Shown piece after piece: positions 1-12,120 of a DNA stretch of 64,000 bases. The notes beneath the pieces are model-generated. The model was not told where the DNA came from. It saw only the letters and a list, made by a program, of their open reading frames with translations, and ran no database searches. The DNA is from Cyclina sinensis. Taxonomy: Eukaryota; Mollusca; Bivalvia; Venerida; Veneridae. The stretch is taken from NCBI GenBank assembly GCA_012932295.1, contig JAAONU010000006.1, positions 25,136,882-25,200,881 of the forward strand, written 5' to 3'. The position numbers and the translations under genes were made by a program. Numbering within the stretch: position 1 is the stretch's first letter; each line of letters opens with the position of its first letter.

Positions 1-1245
1 CTTGTGGGAAGCAACCCAATTATTGCGCTCTGCACATCGCCTTGAAATGGTGATCACTTGTGCCAAGCTATTTCCCAAAAATTTCAGCAGTTTAAAAGTT
101 ATGGAGTGGAAACGAAATGAAGACTTTTTAACACTTGACCTTTGTGTGTGACCTTGACCTTGGTGGTAGCAACACAATAATTGCACTCTGCATATCGTTT
201 CATAATGGCGATCATTTGTGGCAAAATATTTCTAGAATTTGTTAGCAGTTTAAAAGTTAAGGAGCGGACACGAAAGTGTTACGGACGGACAGACGGACGG
301 ACAGATGTTGGGTTCTGCACATTGTGTCATAGTGGTGATCACTTGCGCAAAGTAATAAAAAAACTTTTCATAAGCCAAGTTAGTTCAAACATTTTTCAGC
401 AGTTTAAAAGTTATAGAGTGGAAACGAAAGTGTTACGGACGGACAGACGGACGGACAGTTGTTGGGTTCTGCACATTGTGTCATACTGGTGATAACTTGT
501 GCAAAGTAATAAAAAAATTTCATAAGCCAAGTTAGTTCAAAATTTTTTCTGCAGTTTAAATATTATGGAGTGGAAACGGAGGTTTTACGGGCGGACAGGC
601 GGATGGACTGACGGACAGATGTTGGGTTCTGCACATTGTGTCATAGTGGTGATCATTTGTGCAAAGTAATTAAAAAACTTTTCGAATGCCAAGTTAGTAA
701 GTTATAGAGCAAACGTGAAATAAGGATATTTGACCTTTATCTGTGACCTTGACCTTGTGGGAAGCAACCCAATTATTGCGCTCTGCACATCGTCTCATAA
801 AGGTGATCACTTGTGCAAAGTCATTTCGCAAAATTTTTTTCAGCGGTTTAAAAGTTATGGAGCGGACACGAAATGTAGACTTTGAACACTTGACTTTTAA
901 GTGTGACCTTCACTTTGGGGTAGCAACCCAATAATTGTGCTTTGCACATCGTCTCATAATGGTGATCACTTGTGCAAAGTTATTTCAAAAATTTTTCAGC
1001 GGTTTAAAAGTTATGGAGCGGACACGAAATGTAGACTTTTTAACACTTGACCTTTAAGTGTGACCTTGACCTTGGGGATAGCAACCCAATAATTATGCTC
1101 TGCACATCGTCTCATAATGGTGATCACTTGTGCCAAGTTATTTCAAAGACTTTTTAACACTCGACCTTTAAGTGTGACCTTGACCTTGGGGGTAGCAACC
1201 CAATTATTGCGCTCTGCACATCGTCTCATACTGGTAATCACTTGT
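1..1245. repeat. Diverged ~150-bp tandem repeat array, truncated by the window start
   Basis: About nine degenerate units follow one another. Each contains a version of TTCTGCACATNGTNTCATA, then GGTGATCACTTGTGCAAAGT, then CAGCAGTTTAAAAGTTATGGAG and a CTTGACCTT-rich joint. Unit spacing runs from roughly 115 to 165 bp. Units near 280-310, 435-460 and 585-625 also carry ACGGACGGACAGACGG-type tetranucleotide runs. The joint TGACCTTGACCTT is the reverse complement of directly repeated AGGTCA nuclear-receptor half-sites. Arrays of this style are common in bivalve genomes; I cannot name the family. Short open frames inside are by-products of the repetition. The array runs off the left edge. Confidence 0.8.
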
Positions 1246-1849
1246 GTTTTACCTTTGAATTTTTTATATGTTGAAGATATTCTTATTTTTAGGTAGTCAA
1301 GATGAAGATATGTTGATAAATTCCATACATTCCTTACCAAACAGGTGGTTTTCTTCTTATGGTATCATTTTATAAAGAAATGAATGCTTAATTGCAGGAT
1401 GTAATTTGTTATCATCAAAATTAAATAGTTTCTGAGATATTAAAGATACAAAACAAATGAGACTTTGCGAGATCTTATCAAGATGCCCAGGGAATTTGTG
1501 AGATTTACACAACTAGCCAATCTGTGGTATTTGAGGCCTTTGGTAATATGTATCTCAATTAGATGTCACTTAATAAAGACAGTTTTTCATATAAGATACG
1601 ATCTATATTTAGATGCTTTTTGTATAATTTTCGTTTTCTGCAAAACGTACTTTAAATACACTTTTAATAAATACACTGTAAATACAGTGCTTCTTTCTTC
1701 TTTCAACAACATAATGAACACAATGGAAATATTTGATAAAAATTCAATGTCTGTCGCTACTAAACACGAACCCCAACTGCCCGACTCGGAGCTACGGTTA
1801 AAAAGGTGCGGGTATTCCGGTGACAAAGGTGAACTAAGAAAAACTATTT

Positions 1850-4800
1850 TAAGATGGTGTTTTTCTTTCAAGTAGTTAGTCTAGCGATGCTAAAAATGTA
1901 AAAACAAGTTTGACCTTTATTAGAATTAAATTGTGCATAAAACTATCCTCAAAATCGCTGGGTTGGCTGAGGTTTCGTCATTCTATATGGAAGCTTAAAT
2001 GTGTGAAATAGCAGGTTGACAGACAAAGAAAAAACATTAGTCTCTTTTTCATTTAACGAATATTTCTAGATCTTATGCATCTAATGATTAGATATAGATA
2101 TAAAATATTAGATATTACATCATTCTTTATAAAACTTCGATGTTACAATGGTACATTTTGCCAAAATATGTTGGAGACTAGAGGTGGGAGCTCGGGACTA
2201 AAGATGCAGTATAGAATTAATAGGGATTCAGATTCCTATTTTTGACTATTATAACATTCCTTACATGCCTTTTATTTATAATGATATTTTACAATTCTAC
2301 AATATTTTCACTCCAAGCTCACATAATTTAAACAGTTTTAAAAATCAGAATTCACATCCGTGTTTCCGAATTTGCATGTGAATTATAGTGACAAATTGTT
2401 TTATTACGCTGTAAAGATAAGGTTAACACCAAGCATACTTATATTTGTTGAAACCCGTGTGTCATCCGTGTATGAATCATAGGTATATTGTTGTTGGAAT
2501 ACGGTTTTTGGTAAAAAGTGCACCGGTACATAAGGAAAAATAATATGACATAAAACACAAAGAGATACTGAAAAACATTACTGTTTAAAATAGGATTAGT
2601 AATATAATACAGAACTTCCTCTCTTACGCAATACCATCAACTTTTGTTAATATAAAAAACCATTTCTCTACAGTTTCGGTTCAAATTCTAGTCATTTTGT
2701 TTTCCTTTTGTTCCAGTTTTTGTTTTAAAACTCTATCCATTACTAGAACTGTACAGTTTTTTGTTTTGTTTTTTAATGTATTTCAAATGTAATAAAACGT
2801 TATAACATAGTATATAAATGAAAACCGGGTATCAGCGTGTTAAATAAGAAACCAAAACTACACGGTTAACATTTTACGTCATGCGTAAATGTTCAGAACA
2901 GAATAGAAAAGAAATTCATTAAAGATTAGTTAACTGAAGTCCCATATTGATATATTTTAAAAACTCACATTTCAGTAGTTCCCACTTTAGGATGTACTTT
3001 TTGGTCATTAAATTTCTATGTATGATTACAGACTGTAATGCTGTTACTTTTAGATCAGGCTTAGAAAACAAAATGACTAAGAAATGTTTGCCATTTTGTT
3101 TGATAGATCCACTAACTCCGATGAGGTTTGAAGCCAGTACTCTAAATATTTTGGCCAAAGAGTTGCATATAGTTATCGGATCCGGCCTCAGCGTTGCCAT
3201 ATGATATAGCATGTGATTGTGTTATGTGTAGTGAATTTCATGTTCTAATATATTAATCAACATTCACGTAGACGTACTATAGTTTGTTCATGTATTGGTA
3301 ATCTTCTGACAGATAAGACAATAATGTGTTTTAATGTGAACACAATTCGTTCATCTTCAGTCACGATTTTGATAGCTTACATGTGAGAAATGGCAGGTTG
3401 ACAGACAAAGAAAAAACATTAGTCTCTCTTAGAGCTCTGGACTAAAGATGCAGTATAGAATTAATAAGGATTCAGATTCCTATTTTTGACTATTATAACA
3501 TTCCTTACATGCCTTTTATTTATAATGATGTTTTACAAATCTACAATATTTTCACTCCAAGCTCACATAATTTAAACAGTGTTAAAAATCAGAGTTCACA
3601 TCAGTTTTTCCAAATTTGCATGTGAATTATAGTGACAAATTGTTTTCTTACGCTGTAAAGTTAAGGTAAACACCACGCATACTTATTTTTGTTGAAACCC
3701 GTGTGTCATCCGTATATGAATCATCGGTCTATTGTTGCTGGAGTACGGCTTTTTTTGTAAAATGTGCACCGGTATATAAGGAAAAATAATATGACATAAA
3801 ACACAAAGAGATACTGAAAAACATTATTGTTTAAAATAGGATTAGTAATATAATACAGAACTTCCTCCCTTACTCAATACCATCAACTTTTGTTAATATA
3901 AAACCCCATTTTTCTACAGGTTTCGGTTCAAATTCTAGTCATTTTGTTTTCCGTTTTTTCAGTTTTTGTTTCAAAACTTTATCCATTACTTGAATTGTAC
4001 AGATTTTGATTTGTTTTTAATGTATTTCGAATGTAATAAAACGTTATAACACAGTATATACATGAAAACCGGGTATCAACGTGTTAAATAAGAAACCAAA
4101 ACTACACGGTTAAGATTTTACGTCATGCGTAAATGTTCAGAACAGAATAGAAAAGAAATTCATTAAAGATTAGTTAACTGAAGTCCCATATTGATATATT
4201 TTGAAAACTAACATTTCGGTAGTTCCCACTTTAGGATGTACTTTTGGTCATTAAATTTCTATGTATGGTTACAGACTGTAATGCTGTTAATTTTAGATCA
4301 GACTTAGAAAACAAAATGACTAAGAAATGTTTGCCACTTCGTTTGATAGATCCACTAACTCCGATGAGTTTTGAAGCCAGTATTCTAAATATTTTGGCAA
4401 AAAATTGCATATCCTTTACATTTGGTAATAAGGCAGTTAGTTTCTTTTAACAGCTCAATAAACAGAGGTACTCAAATACACTTTTCTTTTTGCAAATTGA
4501 GCAGATATGGATTTTAGCGATGGTAAAAAATGTTATTTCTGACATACCCTGCTTTATTCAATCATACTGAAACATATGAATTTTTATTTTACTGTGGCAG
4601 GACTGTACAGAAATATTTTTGTAAGGGCTTACTTTATCAGTATTGCAAAAATACTTGAACTTAGATATAAGAAAAAATGACATATTGCTCTGTGCATTTT
4701 ACACTTAAACCACAGTCAATCACTGTGTTTTAAACTAAGTCCATTCTAAGTCAATACTGCAACAGAAGTCCCAAACATACATTGGCAGAATGTAATCTTA

Positions 4801-5075
4801 TTACATTGATTTTAAACATGAGGCTGTTATATTTGGTGCTTATTTATATTTTATCATTAGACGCATAAGATTTAGACTATTCGTAAAATAGAAGAAAAAC
4901 ATTTTTTGACAAATTTCCATTTCTCACATAATGTTCAAAGGTGTATGACGAAATATCGGTCTTCCCAGCAAGTATGAGGATAGGACTTTGCACAATTTAA
5001 TTCTAATTAAGATCCCACTATATTTTACATTTTTTGGCAATGACAAACTAACTTCTTGCAAAAAGCCATCACCTA
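1850..5075. mobile_element. Inverted-repeat-bounded element of ~3.2 kb, non-coding
   Basis: The left flank (about 1,850-1,990) and the right flank (about 4,930-5,075) are inverted copies of one another. Both, read inward, contain GATGG, a T-run, CAAG, AAGTTAG-like sequence, AAAAATGTAAAA, TTAGAATTAAATTGTGCA, ACTATCCTC and TTTCGTCAT, then GTGTGAAATAG. The similarity is clear but diverged, so the outer limits are approximate and I could not identify a target-site duplication. No transposase-like frame is visible. The interior is a ~1.24-kb tandem duplication (separate entry). It is best read as an old non-autonomous TIR element or an inverted duplication. Confidence 0.5.
2192..4411. repeat. 1.24-kb tandem segmental duplication
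   Basis: Copy 1 (about 2,192-3,170) and copy 2 (about 3,432-4,411) align over nearly 1 kb at an offset of about 1,241 bp with only scattered substitutions and small indels. Shared landmarks include GGACTAAAGATGCAGTATAG, GAAACCCGTGTGTCATCC, AACTACACGGTTAA and GATCCACTAACTCCGATGAG. A further matching piece (GCAGGTTGACAGACAAAG) precedes each copy at 2,011 and 3,393, with about 150 bp missing from copy 2. The paired short open frames at 2,947-3,204 and 4,244-4,450 are parts of these copies and are not conserved as proteins. Confidence 0.85.
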
Positions 5076-6605
5076 CTATCAAATGATTATTTGTGTTTTT
5101 TTTCCTTGGCGCTTAGTCAGCAGAATATTTGCACATCACTTGAACAGTAACACCGACGGCAGTAAAGATGTGCATTTAGCAGCCGTGTAAGTTGTAGCAG
5201 CTGCCATATAGATTACAATGTTTCTTCTTATTTCAAATGAACTATGCTTATGGCCTATGATGCTGAAGAAAAGGAAATTTGTTTCTGTGGGTATACATAA
5301 AATATAAAAACGTGTGAAAACTTGCATCAAATATGAAAGACGTTCATCTATCATGATATGTACGTTTACCCCACTGCCACAACATTTATCTCACATCTAC
5401 TAATTATTATCTCGTTTTATCGCCATTGTGACAATCATAATCAACTAGTATTTTTCATTTAAATGACATTCTTTACTGTCCATTTAGTACCTCATATTCG
5501 GCTAAAAAAATTAAAGTGGAGATACATAAAAAAACACCTTTTGTATTATATTTTTTTCTATAAAATGACTTTTGACCTTGAATTTGTCCTTGACTTCTAC
5601 CTATATGAAAGGTCTTTATTATCCTTTATTTTAGAAACTTCAGGGTGATTAACGATATTACAAGTTATTGAATGCTAACAAATAAATAAGAACTTATAGA
5701 ACATTGTATATTTAGTTGATTGTTCGAGTTTGGCATCCTAGATGGTCGCCATCTTGGATTTCTATAGCCTTCATCCGCTTCAGGAAAAGTGAAGCCACAT
5801 TTCATATTCTAGAGACCCTGTCACACATTTTGGTATATGAAATTCAGTCAATTAATAATCAGCGTCGAATTTTCAAATCAGGTAAATGATAATAGGAAGT
5901 GTATTTAACCAGAATTTTTAAACAATTCATACAGAGTATATGCATTTTATCGTCTACATAAGTGCACCGAATTACACGATACTCTACACTAAATATGTTA
6001 AAAAGATTTAAAAAAAATAGTTTGAAAATTGCCAAATTTCAAATTTAAAGTCATTATCAAGTATAAATAATTTGAAATTATTCAAGAAAAAAAAAAGCCA
6101 TTGTAAAGCCTTAACTATGGATATTTTCGACTAAGGGATATTGGTGGTTTATTCTTTACAATTATTTTATTACTTATTAATTGGTAGTGTTTAAAACTTT
6201 ACGTGAATTTATCGAGTAGTAAAGAAAATAAAAAAAATATAATATTTTTGAACTTGTTATGAATTTATATTTACATACCTCAAAAGTCTTGTTGTCCACT
6301 TTGATACTGACAAATCAGGCGTAGTTTGTTTTTTCGAAAGAAAAACCTATTCTCTTTTGACGTCTACAAGGCAATTAATTCGGTTTGATCGTATGGAATT
6401 TGTGTCCCTTGTATTGAGTGGTGAGTGGCTCTACAGTCAGAAGTACTTTTAACCGATGAAATAACCTTTTTAAAATCTTCACTGAGTCAACCGATAGCAT
6501 AAGTTACAAATGTTTTAAGGGTTAACATCGCAACCTCAGCGACATCCGTAAAGTAGTTTTTGTGTGAAGTAAAATTTATTGTTTTTCTTTTCTTTATGGT
6601 TTAAA
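5076..6605. other. AT-rich intergenic DNA, no feature recognised
   Basis: No gene, splice-flanked exon or clear repeat array is visible on either strand. A small palindrome (GATGGTCGCCATC) sits near 5,741. Confidence 0.5.
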
Positions 6606-6610
6606 TAGAC

Positions 6611-6729
6611 AGTCTGAAATGGGGGAGGAACTCATTTAGAATACAATTTGTAAATGACCACTGAACATTTAGTCTGAAATGGGCGGAACGCATTTGGAAT
6701 ACCACTGTAAATGAGCACTGTACATTCAT
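6611..6729. repeat. Two tandem copies of a 60-bp unit
   Basis: AGTCTGAAATGGG begins at 6,611 and again at 6,671. Both copies continue with a GGAA(C) segment, CATTTNGAATAC and TGTAAATGANCACTG. Only two copies are present. Confidence 0.6.
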
Positions 6730-6815
6730 TATACTGTACATGAAATATTAACGTACAAATCTTTCATTAGGTTTTAAGAAAGCATTTAGCAGTCCACAAA
6801 AAATATAAAATACGC

Positions 6816-6965
6816 ACGAGAAGAGCGGTGGTCGAGATCGCCTGACTCTCGATCCGGAGGTTGCTGGTTCGAATCCCACAAGATGGGAGATTCTTCAGTA
6901 CACTCTTTCGGCACGAGCACTGGTATGAAACCAGGAAGCAGTCATCATATAAGTTGTAAGAACAT
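6816..6965 (+). mobile_element. tRNA-derived SINE (head and part of body)
   Basis: The head carries a pol III A-box-like TGGTCGAGATCG near 6,829 and a canonical B-box GGTTCGAATCC at 6,866-6,876, separated by tRNA-like spacing. It is followed by a non-tRNA body (CACTCTTTCGGCACGAGCAC, then GGTATGAAACCAGGAAGCAG). The same arrangement recurs at 24.84-25.00 kb and 29.91-30.07 kb. A functional tRNA is unlikely because the acceptor stem does not close. Confidence 0.6.
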
Positions 6966-7854
6966 ATCTGCCTTATATAGTCAGTATTGACTTTTGGCAG
7001 TAATATGTTTTATAAATCTTTATCATATCAATCTACAATTGGTTGTGAATTTACTGAGCAAGAATGGTTTTCTATTTTTAGGTGAATGTGAGCTTGACGT
7101 CTGACCTGCTGACCCAAAATTCTATGGGGTTCATTTTCTGAATGTAAGCAATTATAATAGGAACTTTGACGTATCTAGGAGTGTCTAGGAGAAATGTTTA
7201 GTTTCACAATTGTATAAAGTTAATAAAGTTTTACAGTTAACATTGTTTTCAGTATTTAAGTCATTGTGACCATGACTTTGACCTACTGACCCCAAAACCT
7301 GCAATGTCAGAGGGTAAAGAAGATAACACTTGTGAATCTTGGCCACGTGGAAACATGTATTCAAATTTCAATAACATTATATGTGTAATATCAAAGATTT
7401 GTCAGCTCATGCCAATGATATTGTTTCATACGTTATGATTAATCAACAGTATCCGTGTATGTCTCTATAGTCACGGGCCATTGTTTAGCTGTATTACATT
7501 TATATAAATGAGAAATATTCAGAAACTTATAAAAAGTTATGTGTCAGTGGCACTTTTACTTGCTATTACAGCTTATATATAATTATTACTTTTAAGCATT
7601 TGCACTCCGTTTGCTCGCTTACGCCTAACATGTATTATATATTTTGAAATTCTTATTGTATTTATTAAGTAGACACTGGAAATTAGCAATCAGTTTATTG
7701 TCATAGAAAGACGCTGGAATGTTTAATAATTTCATCAACTTATTACGTTAATTGCATACTTTTTTGTGTTTTTGTTTGCAGGTTTACACACTTTCATTTT
7801 AGACATGTTAAAAAGTTGCGCATGCGTATTTAGCACAAAAAGGGGTATGCATAA
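6966..7854. other. Intergenic DNA with remnants of a TGACC-rich repeat
   Basis: Near 7,100 and 7,265 there are sequences of the type GACCTACTGACCCCAAAA, which resemble decayed copies of the TGACCT-rich repeats found elsewhere in the window (0-1.2 kb, 46.5-47.7 kb). No gene is supported. Confidence 0.4.
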
Positions 7855-8075
7855 AAGTAAGGATAAGTGAAGACAAGTATGAAGAAGTAAGAATGCATAA
7901 AGACAAATAAGAAGTAAGGATACATAAAGATAAGTAAGGATGCGTGAAGACAAAAAAGAAGTAAGAAAGCGTAAAGACAAATAAAAAGTAGGGATACATA
8001 AAGATAAGTAAGGATGCGTTAATATAAAAACAGAAGTTAGGATGCGTAAAGATAATTAAGGAGAAGTAAGGCAAA
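7855..8075. repeat. Purine-rich minisatellite
   Basis: A series of ~20-bp degenerate units alternates AAGTAAGGATACATAAAGAT with AAGTAAGGATGCGTGAAGAC-like units, giving a higher-order period near 60 bp. The strand is almost pure purine plus occasional T and C. Open frames on the minus strand here are an effect of the repetition. Confidence 0.7.
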
Positions 8076-8400
8076 TATTATAAAGCAGGAGATGAAATGA
8101 AAGTAAATATAACTGCCATTATCTTTTTCATGAATATTGAATGTGTAGAGTTTTTAATTATTCTTCCTACTTTTTTTTTCGAAATATTCAGTAACATACC
8201 TGAGTGCTATTCACGTGACCTATCGAAGCAGGTGAAGGGATGTTCTGTTCACATAATTACGGGTGAGATACGGATTTTTAATGTTTCTTCCACTCGCAAA
8301 TTTAAAACTGCTTTCCTTCTTAAAATTAAATATAAAATTAAATTATCACGAAAAAACAATTTACGCTTCTATACACCTTGAAATTGGAAGAAAAAGGTTT

Positions 8401-8482
8401 TTGACCTAACGGGATTCGAGCCCATGCCCTTCCAATCAATAAAATCTTTTATCGCTAGGTATACCACTGAACCACAGCACTA
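8401..8482 (-). mobile_element. tRNA-like SINE head
   Basis: On the minus strand there is an A-box-like TGGTTCAGTGG followed by a B-box GGCTCGAATCC (plus-strand positions 8,412-8,422). It has no recognisable full tRNA fold and no body that I can match to the other SINEs here. A degenerate tRNA pseudogene is the alternative. Confidence 0.4.
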
Positions 8483-8649
8483 TTTATTTATAATGTACAT
8501 AATCTACAATATACAGTGTAACAATACCACGTGACCGTGAAGTCACCAAAGGCATCAAAACCAAAACTGTCAACATTGGCTCTGCTTGAAAATAGAAGAT
8601 TACCTTAAGTATTTCATTCCTTCATCGATTTCTATGGGAGATGTGTCAA

Positions 8650-10548
8650 TCTGACGAGAAAAATATAAGCTTTCCACGGAATATAGGATCTCTATCAGCA
8701 GCTGAGCCTGTTTTTCAAGCACTACGTTAAGCCTTGGAATCCGTTTGTATGCGAGGTTTCACGCAGTTCTTGAGAAAACGGCTTGGTATAGCATGCTGAT
8801 AGTTTTTCTTTCTTAATGAGCTTCTTCATCATTACCAAGCTTGTTATTCTATCTCTAACGCAAGGTGAAAAAAGACAATTGTCAGGCCTCTGTTGAAAAA
8901 GTCCGGTTTGAAATTAATTTTTGCCAACTATCGACCAGTAAGTAACTTGTCGTTTCTGTCCAAACTGTTTAAAAAGCCGCTCTCTATCGACTGAACGACC
9001 ACGTAAACGAAAACAATCTCAGAAAAAATTCAGTCGGCATATCGTCAGTTTCACTCTTGTGAGTGAGCACTTTTCAAGCTTGTAAATGACATATTTGATG
9101 AAATGGAACATCAGAAAGTCACTGCAATGATAGTTCTAGATTTAAGTGCTGCGTTTGACACTGTTGTCCATAGCATACTGTTAGATGTGATTGAATGCCA
9201 GTATGGTGTTTGTGAATTGGCATTTAAATGTGTGGATTTGCACTCGAGACCACGCAGCTCTCGAGTTAGTGTTGGCTCAAATGTGTCTTCGGTGCGGGAA
9301 CTTGGTTTTAGTGTTCCTCGTAGGGTCTGCTTAGGTCCTTAGATTTATTTGACTTATGCTGGAACCATATTTGACATCGTACCTCCTTCTATTTCCGTGA
9401 ATTAATTTGCTGACGACCACATGGCGAATAAAAGATTTAAGCCATCATCAACTGAAGAATCAAGTGCATTTCAAAGGGTCCAGGACTCCGCTGCTCCTAT
9501 CAATGACTGGATTAATAGTAGCAAGTTAAAAATGAACAATTCAAAAACTGTTTATATAAATTATTTTTTGGAAGCTTTTTGCAACTAGATAAGTGTAACA
9601 TAAACGAAATAAACATATGTGATGAAGTTATTGATAAATAGAATTGTATAAGGTACCTTGGAGCTTTTTTGGACAGAGCTTTAAATTTCAAAGAGCATAT
9701 CAAACGAAAATGTAAAACTGCTATGATACATTATATCAAGATTAAGAGCATCAGTAAGTATTTGTCTACAGAAGCCTCTGAAACACTTGTTTTATCCTTG
9801 GTAGTATCTCATTTGGACTATTGCAAGCTAATTCTGTATGGACATTTCTCAGAATGAATTATTTAAGCTCCCCCGTATTTAAAACAGGTATTCTAAACTT
9901 GTATTAAGTCGTTCCAAGTTTGAAAGTTCAAAGACAAGCGTTGTTCGATCTGCACTGGCATCCCATCAAAGTTTCATTAGTTTCAATGTTCTCAAATATA
10001 TGCACAACTGTTCAGTAGAAAACGCACCTTTTTATATTTAAGGACCTATTGTCTCTTAAAGTGTCAAAACGAGCATTAAGATCATGTGAATCATCTGTTG
10101 GAAGTAATGTTGTTCCTTTTAATAAAAAGAAGGTGTTTGCAGGCAGAAATTTTGGCACGATAGGTCCAATATTGGGTTATGGACTCTTTGCTGTATAAGT
10201 CAATGTGAATCTGTAGAGATCTTAAAAAATACCCCAGCTGAAATCATTTTACTTCGAGCATTACTTCGCACTTTTTAAACCCTTACTGTACTGTAGTTAA
10301 AGATCTTGCAGTAGGAGCATTGTATAAAGCATGTCCACTGAATTAATATAACTATTTTACTGTTGATTTTTTGTTTGTAATGTATCTTTTCCAAATTTGC
10401 TATACCATTTTCTTTTTTGTTTTATTGGAAATTTGATTATTATATGTTCTATGAATGTTTGTATGTATGTGTCTGTATTCTTTTTTATTGTACAACGCCA
10501 TTGAATATATATTTATATGTATAAATAGGCGTTTAATCACATTTTCAA
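8650..10548 (+). mobile_element. Decayed non-LTR retrotransposon (CR1/L2-like LINE), reverse-transcriptase part
   Basis: Fragments in several frames match the order of a LINE reverse transcriptase. VRPLLKKSG and NYRPVSNLSFLSKL lie near 8,880-8,975. The palm motif VLDLSAAFDTV with HSILLDV is in the open stretch 9,103-9,342, which ends in FSVPRRVCLGP. The catalytic-box variant FADD is near 9,400. NDWINSSKLKMNNSKT follows near 9,500, then LNFKEHI and LVLSLVVSHLDYCKLILYG in 9,669-9,857. A thumb-like tail continues to about 10,200. Stops and frameshifts separate these pieces, so it is inactive. The 3' end near 10,490-10,548 (ACGCCATTGAATATATATTT, then GGCGTTTAATCACATTTTCA) resembles CR1/L2-group tails. 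No endonuclease domain is visible, so it is 5'-truncated. Confidence 0.85.
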
Positions 10549-12111
10549 GTTTCAAATTATATCTTTAATGTATTGACCAATATATAGCAAACAAAAAACC
10601 CAACTCGGTTTAAGTCCGTATAAGTTTTTTGACTAAACAACAGCAGCATCAAAAGTTTATTCAGCAATTAGCTTTTAAAGCTCCTTACCTAATATGTAAC
10701 AATACAAAAACAATGAGTGTGAACATGACATGAATGGTAAAATATGAGAAGCTCGTATTTACATAGATATTTACTAGATAGATGAACACTCTTACAGTGA
10801 CAGGCCAGGTGTGATATACAACAGCGAATCAGCCCCTTTATTAAGGACATGATAATTCGATTAGTTTCCATCTTTAGTTCTTTAACTTCATCACAATCAA
10901 AACTATTCATGTAGTTGAAATTTATGCTTTTATGTAGAAAAAAATGACTTTGATCAATTAACCCCCACACCACCAGCACGGTCACACTTTAAATAACAAA
11001 CCAAACTCAGCAGTTACTTGTTTGTTGTTACTATACATATTCTCTGTTTTTACCTTCATTAAAAATTCTCAAGTACTTTTCTTGTTCCGGAAATATTTAG
11101 CTTTTGTTTCTGACTACAAAGTATCCAATATACCCCAAGTTAATGCCTGGGAGAAAGTATTGTTCTGTTCTGTAAATACTACTATAATGCATTTGTTTTT
11201 ATTTTTATAGCTTGTTACTTAGCGTTGTGAAAGGTGATGGAAATGATTCTTTTCAAGAATTGGTAAAAACTTGTTTGTGTATGGACATGTGTTGTCAATT
11301 ATGTGCTTTTTATTTTCTTTAATGAATCCAATTATGGAACAAGGAACTAGAGTTTGCACAATTTACAACTGCATTACAAATGTTTCTTATTTTATTAATA
11401 AAATCTTGAATCTTGACTGTTTTAATTATGATAGTGATTATGAAATAACTGCTATCCGGTGGTTTCTTATGTAATTGCCGACTGTTGAGAATCAATCAGT
11501 TATCTGTCAGGTCTCGTTCACAATATAATACAGTCACACATATCTCTTAATATGCAAATTATAATAAATGATTGTCGTCATACAAAAGCGATAATTTGAT
11601 TATATTGGAACTCAAACGAGATTAATGGTTTGAAAATTAAGATGCACATCCAAAATGAAATAAGAGAAACTAATTTAGTTGTGTCTTTTACTACAAGTTT
11701 TGTCGGAAAATCATGAATGCTTAAGAAAACAAGAGACAAATTGAATCTACAGCAGAAATTCCGCAAGGATACAAATGGTTTTTATTTACGTCTTACAATC
11801 AGTTTTTTTATCACATGAACAAAACGCCTGAAGTCTATTGTAAGTAAGGTATGGAATGTGACTATCGTTGGCCAAAGTCTTGCCTATTAAACTGTAGAAA
11901 AAGAACAACAGTTTAAACAGATACCAGAGGTTTCGGGTAATGACAAGTTAATTAATTTAGAATTGATTTTATGTAGCAAATTGCGATCTGCTCACACTGA
12001 ATAAACCCACGCTACCTTTGATTGGTGCGATCTGATCTCAAGATATGTGTCGCCTAACATTGACTGGTACCCTTTATATCTCTTTCCCGTCTTTTAGAAT
12101 AATAATTTTAC
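10549..12111. other. AT-rich intergenic DNA, nothing recognised
   Basis: Both strands show only short open frames with no splice-phase support or recognisable protein similarity. Confidence 0.5.
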
Positions 12112-12120
12112 TACAAATGA

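Noticed and set aside
1465..1875. 136-codon open frame with an overlapping 94-codon frame on the other strand
   Set aside because: Both strands are open over the same bases, there is no similarity or splice context, and its end overlaps the inverted repeat of the 1.85-kb element.
9103..9342. Host gene with a reverse-transcriptase-like fragment
   Set aside because: The surrounding pieces before and after it complete a LINE reverse transcriptase order, so it is part of a decayed retrotransposon.
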